Shown here piece after piece: positions 1 to 7,693 of a DNA stretch of 64,000 bases; within the stretch, counting starts at the first letter, position 1; every line of letters starts with the position of its first letter. The notes under the pieces are model-generated. The model saw nothing but the letters and a program-made list of their open reading frames with translations. It ran no database searches and was not told the DNA's origin. Source of the DNA: a bacterium (GTDB lineage: Bacteria > Zhuqueibacterota > QNDG01 > JAFGCO01); the NCBI GenBank assembly GCA_016932575.1, contig JAFGCO010000070.1:19729-83728 (forward strand). The letters run 5' to 3'. The position numbers and the translations under genes are program-made.

Positions 1-2
1 AG

Positions 3-539
3 CGAATCGGTCTGGATCGTAAAAAAAAGTGGGATCATGTGATCGCGCATCTGGCGCCTCTGCCCGTATATGACAGTGTATATGTTGCGGCGGAAACCTT
101 TCCCGAAACATTCATCAATCCGCTCTGGTGCACAGACCATCCTTCCATGCTCATGCCTCTGGGATTTTTACCTGGTCATCTGGCGGATCGAAAACTCATG
201 AAAAAAACCTTGGAAATGGTTCTTAGACACTGGGACTGGGAGACAAAAATCTGGGGATGGGACTATCCGATGATAGCAATGACGGCCGCACGGCTGGGAG
301 AACCCAAGCTGGCAGTAGGAGTTTTGTTGATGGATGCGCCGAACAATCAATATCTGAATAACGGGCATTGCCCTCAAAGGGAAAGCCTTCCGGCTTATTT
401 ACCCGCAAATGGAGCCTTGTTATCTGCTGTGGCAATGATGGCAGCCGGTTGGGAAGATGCACCTGAGATTGACTGCCCCGGATTTCCGAAAGACGGAAAC
501 TGGAAAATAAGATGGGAAGGCCTGAAAAAAATGCCCTGA
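3..539 (+). CDS. C-terminal part of a six-hairpin glycosidase-like protein (5' end outside window)
   Basis: The reading frame is open to the window edge, so this is the 3' end of a longer gene; the GTG at 39 is only an internal codon. The protein resembles the C-terminal fifth of the protein at 44919-47054. Both share the core WGWDYP, a following Ala-rich helix, an N-G-H loop, a YLP-x-NG segment and a final W-x-(I/V)RWE motif. The repeated Trp/Gly-rich helices fit an (alpha/alpha)6 six-hairpin barrel as found in glycoside hydrolases. The substrate cannot be read from this fragment. It is followed by a 196-bp gap before the pectinesterase gene, so it probably ends an upstream part of the same pectin island. 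No sorting tail is present, which suggests a periplasmic protein. Confidence 0.6.
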   Translation, partial: RIGLDRKKKWDHVIAHLAPLPVYDSVYVAAETFPETFINPLWCTDHPSMLMPLGFLPGHLADRKLMKKTLEMVLRHWDWETKIWGWDYPMIAMTAARLGEPKLAVGVLLMDAPNNQYLNNGHCPQRESLPAYLPANGALLSAVAMMAAGWEDAPEIDCPGFPKDGNWKIRWEGLKKMP

Positions 540-735
540 CCTATGAAAATAATTTGATTAAACAGCCAATCTATTTATCCTTCTTTCGTTCATTTTGCTT
601 TGAACGGCAATGCAATTTATTGATTTTAAGTACAGAATCCTGAATTGAACAGACCAATCGAATAAAAATATCCAGTCGGTGGTCTTTTTCAGCTGATTTT
701 TTTCTAATGGAAACACTTATTACACAGAGGTTATT

Positions 736-3093
736 ATGAACAGAAAATATCTGATTCTCATGATCAGTCTTTCGGGATTTTCTCTGTCACTGTTTGGAGA
801 AACGGCAGATTTTATTGTGGCAAAAGATGGAAGCGGTGATTTTACAACCATTCAGGAAGCAGTGAATGCTGTTTCCGAAAATAATAACTCTCTGAAAATC
901 ATTTTAATTCGAAACGGGATATATGAAGAAAAAATTCGACTTGACACGGATTTTATTGCTCTTGTCGGAGAGGATCGTGACAGCACACGAATTCAGTATT
1001 ATGAGCCCTATGTCTGGGATTCGGTATATGTCGATATCGGCCGGGCCGTTGTCAATATTTATGCGAATGACATTATCCTGGCTAATCTGACGGTTGAAAA
1101 CACGCAACCTGAAGTGGGTATCCATGCTTTTGCGATCTATGGCAGTGATAATACAAGGACCATTATCATTTATTGCAATGTGCTCAGCAATGGCGGCGAC
1201 ACGGTTTCTCTGTGGAACGGTGAGACAGGCATGTACTATCACAATACCTGTTTTTTTAAAGGTGCCGTGGATTTTCTTTGCCCAAGAGGCTGGTGTTATG
1301 CTGAAAATATTGATTTTTATTGTACGCGTTCGACAACACCGCTTTGGCATGACGGGTCAAAAAATAAAGATCAGAAGTTCGTGGTCCGAAACGGGACATT
1401 TGACGGTGCCATATCTTTTGATTTGGGGCGACATCACCATGACGGTGCCTTTTATCTGATCAATCTGGTTTTTTCCGAAAATATGGATGACCAGCCTATT
1501 TACCGTCCGGAATCGAGTGAAGAACCGTATCGATGGGGAGAAAGGCATTATTTTCATAACTGTGTGCGCCCGGCCGGGAATTATGACTGGCATAAAAATA
1601 ATATGATCACTGCCGAAGGATCTCCAAATCCTGAAGATGTCACGCCGGTCTGGACCTTTGACAATGCCTGGGATCCTGAAGCCACGTTGCCTTCGGTTTT
1701 GCCATTCGCGTTTTTACCCAGGCCGGATCATAAGCAGATACGGGTTTCTGCTGAAACGACTCTGAGCTGGATTCCGGGAAGGAATGCTGAAGGGCACAGA
1801 ATATATCTTGGAACTTCGCCGGCTCCCGATTTTGCGGCAGAGACGGCAGATCCGCATTATAAGCCCGGATTATTGCAGCCTGACACGGATTATTACTGGC
1901 GGATTGATGAAATAACAGACACGGGCATTGTCACGGGAACAACCTGGCAGTTTCATACCCGGGTTGATCGGCTGCCGGATAAAGCGGAAGCCCCGTTTCC
2001 TGCAGATGGCGCTCAGGATGTCGAAGGGCCGATAGACCGGCTGCTGTGGCAGGTGGATTCTCTTTCCACTGATTTCTCTTATTTATATCTGGGGACGCAT
2101 ACGGATTCGCTCGAGCTTTTAAGTAAATATTCTGTTCCGGGATATTACCAAAATCAGCTCAGACTCGGCAGACAGTATTACTGGCGGGTGGATGTTGAAA
2201 ATCACCTGGGAAAAGTCGATGGAGATGTCTGGCAGTTTTCCTTGAAAGCTTCTCCTTATAGCAAGCCCGACTATATTCAGAATGAAACCGACGGTCTTGT
2301 GTCCATCGAAGTGGAAAATTTCACACAAAATCATGCAGTGGCCGATCATCAGTGGACCCTGATTACCGATATTGCGGGATATTCGGGTGAGGGTGCCATG
2401 CAGGCACTGCCTGATCAGGGTACGTTTTACATCGACGGATATGCTGAAAAAAGTGCCAGACTGGATTATGCGGTTGATTTTAAAATAACCGGCACTCACT
2501 ACATATGGATCCGGGGACTTACCAAGGGCGGCAGGGACAATCTCTTTCATATCGGACTCAATGGTGAAGAAATTTTCTCAGCTTCAAGGATCGGCAGTTA
2601 TCAGACTCAGAATCAGTGGGAATGGATCAATGGATCGGTTGTCCAGAATCCGGAAATTAGAACCTTTGAGGTTGGTTTAATCGGTATCCAGCAAGTCAAC
2701 CTCTGGTTTGGACGGGATGGCGCTATTGCAGATAAGATTGTGCTTACCACAAATCCGGAGTATCAACCTTCCGGTATGGGGCCTGACATGACAGTGCAGG
2801 TTCCAAATAACTTGAAATCCAGGAATCCTGATAATTTTGGCCTGTTCCAGAATTATCCCAATCCCTTTAATGCGACAACCCGGTTTGTTTACCGAATTCC
2901 TTTCAGATCCCGTGTCAGGCTGGCAGTATATGATATTCTGGGATGCCAGGTCGATCAACTGATCGATGATGTTCAAAACGCCGGTGAATATACAGTGCAA
3001 TTCGATGGTGCCAATTTAAATTCAGGGATTTACCTGCTGCGTTTAACATCTGCGTCCCGGGCCCTGATCAAACGTATGGCACTCGTGAAATAA
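736..3093 (+). CDS. Pectinesterase (CE8-like) with CBM-like module and T9SS tail
   Basis: Probable secreted pectin methylesterase that removes methyl esters from homogalacturonan. The order is: signal peptide (1-20), CE8-like beta-helix (about 24-310), two FN3-like segments with the repeated YWR(I/V)D motif (about 333-410 and 415-503), a carbohydrate-binding-like beta-sandwich (about 520-675), and a T9SS/FlgD-like tail (about 702-785, NYPNPFN). CE8 hallmarks include GSGDFTTIQEAV near residue 33 and GIYEEKI near 61. The expected active-site positions keep their acids and arginine (D155, D179, R232), but the surrounding motifs differ from the family: GDT instead of QDT, VDFLCP instead of DFIFG, and LGRHHHD instead of LGRPW. 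Activity on ordinary pectin is therefore likely but not certain. The ATG is preceded by GAGG. The tail implies export through T9SS and cell-surface attachment. Confidence 0.85.
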   Translation: MNRKYLILMISLSGFSLSLFGETADFIVAKDGSGDFTTIQEAVNAVSENNNSLKIILIRNGIYEEKIRLDTDFIALVGEDRDSTRIQYYEPYVWDSVYVDIGRAVVNIYANDIILANLTVENTQPEVGIHAFAIYGSDNTRTIIIYCNVLSNGGDTVSLWNGETGMYYHNTCFFKGAVDFLCPRGWCYAENIDFYCTRSTTPLWHDGSKNKDQKFVVRNGTFDGAISFDLGRHHHDGAFYLINLVFSENMDDQPIYRPESSEEPYRWGERHYFHNCVRPAGNYDWHKNNMITAEGSPNPEDVTPVWTFDNAWDPEATLPSVLPFAFLPRPDHKQIRVSAETTLSWIPGRNAEGHRIYLGTSPAPDFAAETADPHYKPGLLQPDTDYYWRIDEITDTGIVTGTTWQFHTRVDRLPDKAEAPFPADGAQDVEGPIDRLLWQVDSLSTDFSYLYLGTHTDSLELLSKYSVPGYYQNQLRLGRQYYWRVDVENHLGKVDGDVWQFSLKASPYSKPDYIQNETDGLVSIEVENFTQNHAVADHQWTLITDIAGYSGEGAMQALPDQGTFYIDGYAEKSARLDYAVDFKITGTHYIWIRGLTKGGRDNLFHIGLNGEEIFSASRIGSYQTQNQWEWINGSVVQNPEIRTFEVGLIGIQQVNLWFGRDGAIADKIVLTTNPEYQPSGMGPDMTVQVPNNLKSRNPDNFGLFQNYPNPFNATTRFVYRIPFRSRVRLAVYDILGCQVDQLIDDVQNAGEYTVQFDGANLNSGIYLLRLTSASRALIKRMALVK

Positions 3094-3205
3094 TACTGGA
3101 TACTTCTCACCAAAACTAATCGGAAGGTCTGTTACATCAATGCAGGTCTGTGTTTTACATGTCCATTCAACTGTATATCGATAAAAATGATCATGGAGCA
3201 TTGAC

Positions 3206-4174
3206 ATGAATCGAGCTTCCTTTTTCGTAAAATCATTTTTCGGATGTCTGGTGTTTTTATCATTGGGATCGATATGCACGACTGCCGGTCATAAAGAAGT
3301 CTATCTTTTTTCTTACTTTAAAGGAAACGGTGAAGACGGTCTTCATTTGGCGTACAGTTATGACGGATTGGATTGGAAAGCGTTAAACCGGGATGCTTCT
3401 TTTCTTGCTCCGGCTGTGGGAAAAGACAAACTGATGAGGGATCCGAGTATTGTCCGGGGGCCCGGGGGATGGTTTCATATGGTGTGGACGGTCAGCTGGG
3501 GGGAAAAAGGGATCGGATACGCATGCTCAAAAGATCTGATCCACTGGTCCGAGCAGTTATATATTCCCGTTATGGAACATGAACGGACTGCAATGAACTG
3601 CTGGGCACCGGAAATTTTTTATGATGATCGTTCGGATCAGTATCTGATCTGCTGGGCCACAACCATCCCCGGAAGATTCCCTGAATCTGATAAGGCGGGT
3701 GACAGAGGTTACAATCATCGGATCTACTATACCTCGACCCGTGATTTTTTAAAATTCAGTAATACAGAACTTTTATATAACCAGAAATTCAATGTTATCG
3801 ATGCCGTGATTGTTCAAACGGACAGTAATTACATGATGTTCCTGAAAGATGAAACACGCTGTCCGGCTCAGAAGAATATCCGAATCGCCAACAGCACGGA
3901 TGCCGAAGGCCCTTATGGTCCGCCATCCGAGCCTGTTACCGGTGATTACTGGGCCGAGGGTCCTACAGTGATCCAAATTCAAAATCGATGGCACCTCTAT
4001 TTTGACAAATACAGACTTCACCAATATGGGCTGCTGGTCTCGGAGGATCTTCAAACCTGGACAGATAAGAGCCACATGTTGTCTTGTCCGGTCGGAATGC
4101 GGCACGGCACGGTTTTCAGAGCCACGGAATCTGTATTAAATAAGCTGCTGTTAATTGATGAAATTGAAAATTAA
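3206..4174 (+). CDS. GH43-family glycosidase (arabinosidase/xylosidase type)
   Basis: Five-bladed beta-propeller glycosidase with a signal peptide (1-27) and no sorting tail, so probably periplasmic. The GH43 triad can be placed: base D79 in MRDPS, pKa-modulating D199 in VIDAVI, and acid E251 in WAEGP. The WAPEI motif near 133 is also typical. The family acts mainly on alpha-L-arabinofuranosides or beta-xylosides; in this pectin context arabinan or arabinogalactan side chains are the likely target. TGGAG lies upstream of the ATG. The stop codon sits one base before the ATG of the LamG gene, so the two are probably translationally coupled and work on the same ligand. Confidence 0.8.
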   Translation: MNRASFFVKSFFGCLVFLSLGSICTTAGHKEVYLFSYFKGNGEDGLHLAYSYDGLDWKALNRDASFLAPAVGKDKLMRDPSIVRGPGGWFHMVWTVSWGEKGIGYACSKDLIHWSEQLYIPVMEHERTAMNCWAPEIFYDDRSDQYLICWATTIPGRFPESDKAGDRGYNHRIYYTSTRDFLKFSNTELLYNQKFNVIDAVIVQTDSNYMMFLKDETRCPAQKNIRIANSTDAEGPYGPPSEPVTGDYWAEGPTVIQIQNRWHLYFDKYRLHQYGLLVSEDLQTWTDKSHMLSCPVGMRHGTVFRATESVLNKLLLIDEIEN

Positions 4175-4175
4175 C

Positions 4176-5141
4176 ATGAAACGTATTCAAAGAATTCTAG
4201 CCACGGTTATCCTGATACCCTGTTCAATGCTGGCGCAATCTGGAGAGGATAGCGGGAAAATCTGGAGAATTGACAATGTAACCTCCATTGCGGGCCATCC
4301 CACAACAATACTGGGAACGCCTATCGTTGTCAGTACGGATCAGGGTCAAGCGGTCCAATTCAATGGTATCGATGACGGTCTGATCGTGGATGCAAATCCT
4401 GTGGCGGGAGCTGATGCCTTTACGGTCGAGGTTATTTTTCAGCCTCAGGCCTCTGCGCTTGCTGAAAACAGGGAGCAGCGGTTTATTCATATGCAGGAAT
4501 CAGAAGATCACCGTTTGCTGATTGAGTTGCGTCTGACCGATGACAATCAGTGGTTTCTGGATACGTTTATCAAAGACGGTGCCTCATCGAGAACCTTATA
4601 CGCAGAAGACTTTACTCATTCGATCGGTGAATGGTATCATGCAGCACTCGTTTATGATAACGGCCGTATGATGCATTTTGTAAATGGTAAAGAAGAAATG
4701 TCGGGGGAAGTGCTTTATTCTCCGATGTATTCAGGGCAGACCTCGATTGGTGTCCGATTGAATCAGCGATCCTGGTACAAGGGGACCATCCGTCTTGTCA
4801 GGATCTCTCACCGGGCTTTGTCCTCTTCCGAATTTTTAGTGGGAACCGCAAAAATGGATCAGACAGGTTCGCAGCCGCCCTGTTTTTGTATGCTCCCCAA
4901 TTATCCCAATCCATTTAATCAGCAGACGGTTATTCATTATTCACTTTCAGCCGGAGATCGGGTGCTTATCACAGTGTTCGATATCATCGGCAGAGAGGTT
5001 TCGGTTTTGGAAGATCAGAGACAATATTCGGGTGAATATCGCAGAATCTGGGAGACGGGCGATCTGGCTGCAGGCATTTATATTTGTCAGATCAGGGTGG
5101 GACAGCATATCCGGATGAAACAGATGACTTTATTGAAATAG
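4176..5141 (+). CDS. Secreted LamG-domain protein with T9SS tail
   Basis: The open frame reaches back to a TTG at 4155, but the ATG at 4176 gives a clean signal peptide ending in SMLAQ and lies 1 bp after the upstream stop, so it is preferred. Residues about 35-218 form a LamG/concanavalin-like jelly roll with the typical FNGIDDGL, FTVEV and GEWYHAALVYD motifs. Residues about 236-321 are a T9SS/FlgD-like tail (NYPNPFNQ). No catalytic domain is visible, so it is probably a surface carbohydrate-binding or adhesion protein. Coupling to the GH43 gene suggests the pair recognises and cleaves the same glycan, although the GH43 itself has no tail. Ligand unknown. Confidence 0.75.
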   Translation: MKRIQRILATVILIPCSMLAQSGEDSGKIWRIDNVTSIAGHPTTILGTPIVVSTDQGQAVQFNGIDDGLIVDANPVAGADAFTVEVIFQPQASALAENREQRFIHMQESEDHRLLIELRLTDDNQWFLDTFIKDGASSRTLYAEDFTHSIGEWYHAALVYDNGRMMHFVNGKEEMSGEVLYSPMYSGQTSIGVRLNQRSWYKGTIRLVRISHRALSSSEFLVGTAKMDQTGSQPPCFCMLPNYPNPFNQQTVIHYSLSAGDRVLITVFDIIGREVSVLEDQRQYSGEYRRIWETGDLAAGIYICQIRVGQHIRMKQMTLLK

Positions 5142-5172
5142 ATCCATTGTATCTGAAGAGGCATTTTATAAT

Positions 5173-6663
5173 ATGATAAGAAAATGGTTGGGTAACGGAA
5201 TTATTCTCAGCCTTTCGTTTATGGTTTTTTTATGTGCAGGCGGCCTGTTTTTCTGTAACCGTGATGCACCTGTTCATTCCGGATCCAAAATTCGTCAAGC
5301 GATACAGGTTTCGAAAAACAACCGGTATTTTCAGCTTGAAGATGGCTCTCCGTTTTTCTGGATGGGAGATACGGGGTGGCTTCTTTTTCAGAAACTTGAC
5401 AGGAACGAGGCTGAGATTTATCTCGAAAACCGGCGCCGTTATGGTTTTAATATCATTCAGGCCATATTGCTTCATGATTTGTCTGATGTGAATGTTTATG
5501 GAGACTCGGCACTTCACAATAAATGTCTGAGTTTTCCCAATGTCACACCCGGTCATGCCTTTGAAAATAAAGAGGCGTATGATTACTGGGACCATGTGGA
5601 CACTTTGATCCGGACCGCCTGTGACAAGGGCATCATGATGGCTCTGGTTCCCGTTTGGGGCAGTGTAGTGAAAACCGGAAAAGTAACAGTGGATGATGTA
5701 AAAACCTACGGTCAATGGCTGGCTGAGCGGTACAGTCATTTTCCCAACTTGATCTGGATTAACGGAGGAGACGTACGGGGTGATTTATTTCCTGAAATCT
5801 GGCAGATGTTGGGCCAAACCTTGCACAGATACGATTCCATGCATCTGATAACCTATCATCCTTTTGGCCGGACACAATCTTCGGCCTGGTTTCATCAGAC
5901 AGAATGGCTCTGTTTCAATATGTTTCAATCAGGACACAAGCGGTATGATCAGCGACGAAAAACGGACGATTCTTTAACCTGGAAAGGAGAGGATAACTGG
6001 AAATATGTACTTGTGGATCATGCCAGAATTCCATTGAAACCCACGCTTGACGGAGAACCCTCTTACGAGAATATACCACAGGGACTGCATGATCCGCGTG
6101 AACCTTTATGGAAGGCCAAAGATGTCCGGCGATATGCTTATTGGTCTGTGTTTGCCGGAGCTGCGGGGCATACCTATGGTAACAATGCTGTGATGCAGAT
6201 GCACAGGCCACAGGATGGATACGGAGATTATAATGTTCGTAATTACTGGTATCATGCCTTAGATGATACGGGTGCTACACAAATGCGGCATCTGAAAAAT
6301 CTGTTGCTTTCCAGACCCTATTTTGAACGTGTTTATGATCCGACACTGCTGGTTGAGACGCCTGACAGCGGGTATAATACCGTTCTGGCAACGCGAGGCC
6401 TATCATATGCCTTTTTTTATACCTATACAGGAAGCCGGTTTGATGTCCGGCTCGATAAAATCAGTGGTAAAAAACTCAAAGTCTGGTGGATGAATCCCAG
6501 GACCGGGATTGTCACCTATTGCGGTCAGATTAAAAACAAGGGCGTCCGTTCGTTCAATCCGCGGGGGAAAAAGGCGGAAGGCAATGACTGGGTGCTGATT
6601 CTGGATGATGCAGCAGCCGGATTTTCTGTGCCAGGACAGATGACAATACCATCAGCACGTTGA
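5173..6663 (+). CDS. GH140-like apiosidase (DUF4038 + collagen-binding-2-like C-terminus)
   Basis: TIM-barrel glycosidase of the apiosidase-like family (DUF4038). GH140 members remove or expose D-apiose-linked side chains in rhamnogalacturonan II. A signal peptide (about 1-28) precedes the catalytic domain (about 45-390). Diagnostic motifs are FFWMGDTGWLLF near 61 and the candidate catalytic acids D200 in INGGD and E295 in LDGEPSYE. The C-terminal beta-sandwich (about 400-490; LKVWWMNPRTG) matches the putative collagen-binding domain that usually follows DUF4038. There is no sorting tail, so a periplasmic site is likely. An AGAGG lies 12 bp before the ATG. This gene is the best single hint that the island reaches RG-II. 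DUF4038 also occurs in enzymes of other specificity, so the substrate is inferred. Confidence 0.82.
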   Translation: MIRKWLGNGIILSLSFMVFLCAGGLFFCNRDAPVHSGSKIRQAIQVSKNNRYFQLEDGSPFFWMGDTGWLLFQKLDRNEAEIYLENRRRYGFNIIQAILLHDLSDVNVYGDSALHNKCLSFPNVTPGHAFENKEAYDYWDHVDTLIRTACDKGIMMALVPVWGSVVKTGKVTVDDVKTYGQWLAERYSHFPNLIWINGGDVRGDLFPEIWQMLGQTLHRYDSMHLITYHPFGRTQSSAWFHQTEWLCFNMFQSGHKRYDQRRKTDDSLTWKGEDNWKYVLVDHARIPLKPTLDGEPSYENIPQGLHDPREPLWKAKDVRRYAYWSVFAGAAGHTYGNNAVMQMHRPQDGYGDYNVRNYWYHALDDTGATQMRHLKNLLLSRPYFERVYDPTLLVETPDSGYNTVLATRGLSYAFFYTYTGSRFDVRLDKISGKKLKVWWMNPRTGIVTYCGQIKNKGVRSFNPRGKKAEGNDWVLILDDAAAGFSVPGQMTIPSAR

Positions 6664-6668
6664 ATATT

Positions 6669-7586
6669 ATGACGGACGGGTCATTTTTCGCCATGACAGA
6701 TCTTTATTATCGGGTTCTCGATTTATTTCGACATACTTATACTGCCCGTATCGTTTCAAGTTTTTTCGAATTGCTATTGATGGTGGCGCCTTATTTCTGC
6801 CTGAGTGTCATCATCAATGTGTGCCTTCGCCGATGGATTTGCAGGAAAAGGCCCTTTCCTCAATACCAAAGCAGGATTATTTCCATTATTATTGCTGCGG
6901 TTGCAGGTTTGGTATCTCCGTTTCCGACCTATATCGCAGTTCCTATGGGTGTCTCGCTTCTGTCACTGGGAATCCCTTTTGGGGCCGTGGTCGCGTTCAT
7001 GATTTCCTCTCCCCTGATGAATCCAGGCATATTTCTTTTAACCCTTTCTCAGCTTGGATGGGAGATTGCTCTCGCCCGTATTCTGGCTGCCTTTTTCCTT
7101 GCTCTGATTGCAGGAATTATTTCTGAAAGGCTCGGGAGCCGCATTGATATTCATAGTAAGGATAAGGATAAGCGGATGACACCGCAATGTGGACAGTTAT
7201 ACCTTGATATTAGAAATAACTTTTTGTTTTTAGGTAAATATTTCCTGCTGGCGATTTTTCTGAGCGCTCTGGTTAAAGCCCTGGTGCCTCCTGAACTGAT
7301 CAGCCGTCTGCTCGGGGGAAGGGGAAGTATGAGTCTTGTGGCAGCTATTGCACTCGGAGTGCCGTTTTACAGCTGCGGCGGGGCGGCCATTCCGCTTGTT
7401 CAGGTGCTCAGTGAGATGGGAATGAATCGTGGTGCGATTCTTGCATTTTTTATTGCGGGACCCTCTACAAAGCTGGAGACCGTGGTGGTGTATCGTTCTG
7501 TAGCGGGAATCCGGTTTTTGTGGTTTTATTTGCTGTACACATTAACAGGCGCAATGATCAGCGGCCTGATATTTTTGGCCTTGTGA
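6669..7586 (+). CDS. Inner-membrane permease, DUF318/ArsP-like family
   Basis: Polytopic membrane protein with about eight to ten hydrophobic segments in two halves separated by a charged loop (about residues 155-185). The second half holds the family signature VPFYSCGGAAIPL and later AGPSTKLE, typical of the DUF318/ArsP_1 permeases; some relatives export metals or organoarsenicals. The substrate here is unknown. An upstream TTG at 6660 overlaps the GH140 stop, the ATG at 6669 is the first ATG, and 6693 is another option; none has a clear Shine-Dalgarno. It is the only inner-membrane transporter in the window and is not an obvious sugar importer. It sits in line with the CAZyme genes, so co-transcription is likely but a link to pectin use is not established. 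Confidence 0.75.
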   Translation: MTDGSFFAMTDLYYRVLDLFRHTYTARIVSSFFELLLMVAPYFCLSVIINVCLRRWICRKRPFPQYQSRIISIIIAAVAGLVSPFPTYIAVPMGVSLLSLGIPFGAVVAFMISSPLMNPGIFLLTLSQLGWEIALARILAAFFLALIAGIISERLGSRIDIHSKDKDKRMTPQCGQLYLDIRNNFLFLGKYFLLAIFLSALVKALVPPELISRLLGGRGSMSLVAAIALGVPFYSCGGAAIPLVQVLSEMGMNRGAILAFFIAGPSTKLETVVVYRSVAGIRFLWFYLLYTLTGAMISGLIFLAL

Positions 7587-7693
7587 AAATAATAAATAAC
7601 CTGTTTACAAAACAAATCATTGTTATTGAAAGCGACTTGTTCATTTAAGGAAAAAAATGAGCAATAAAATTGAGATTGACAACAGGAGCGATT

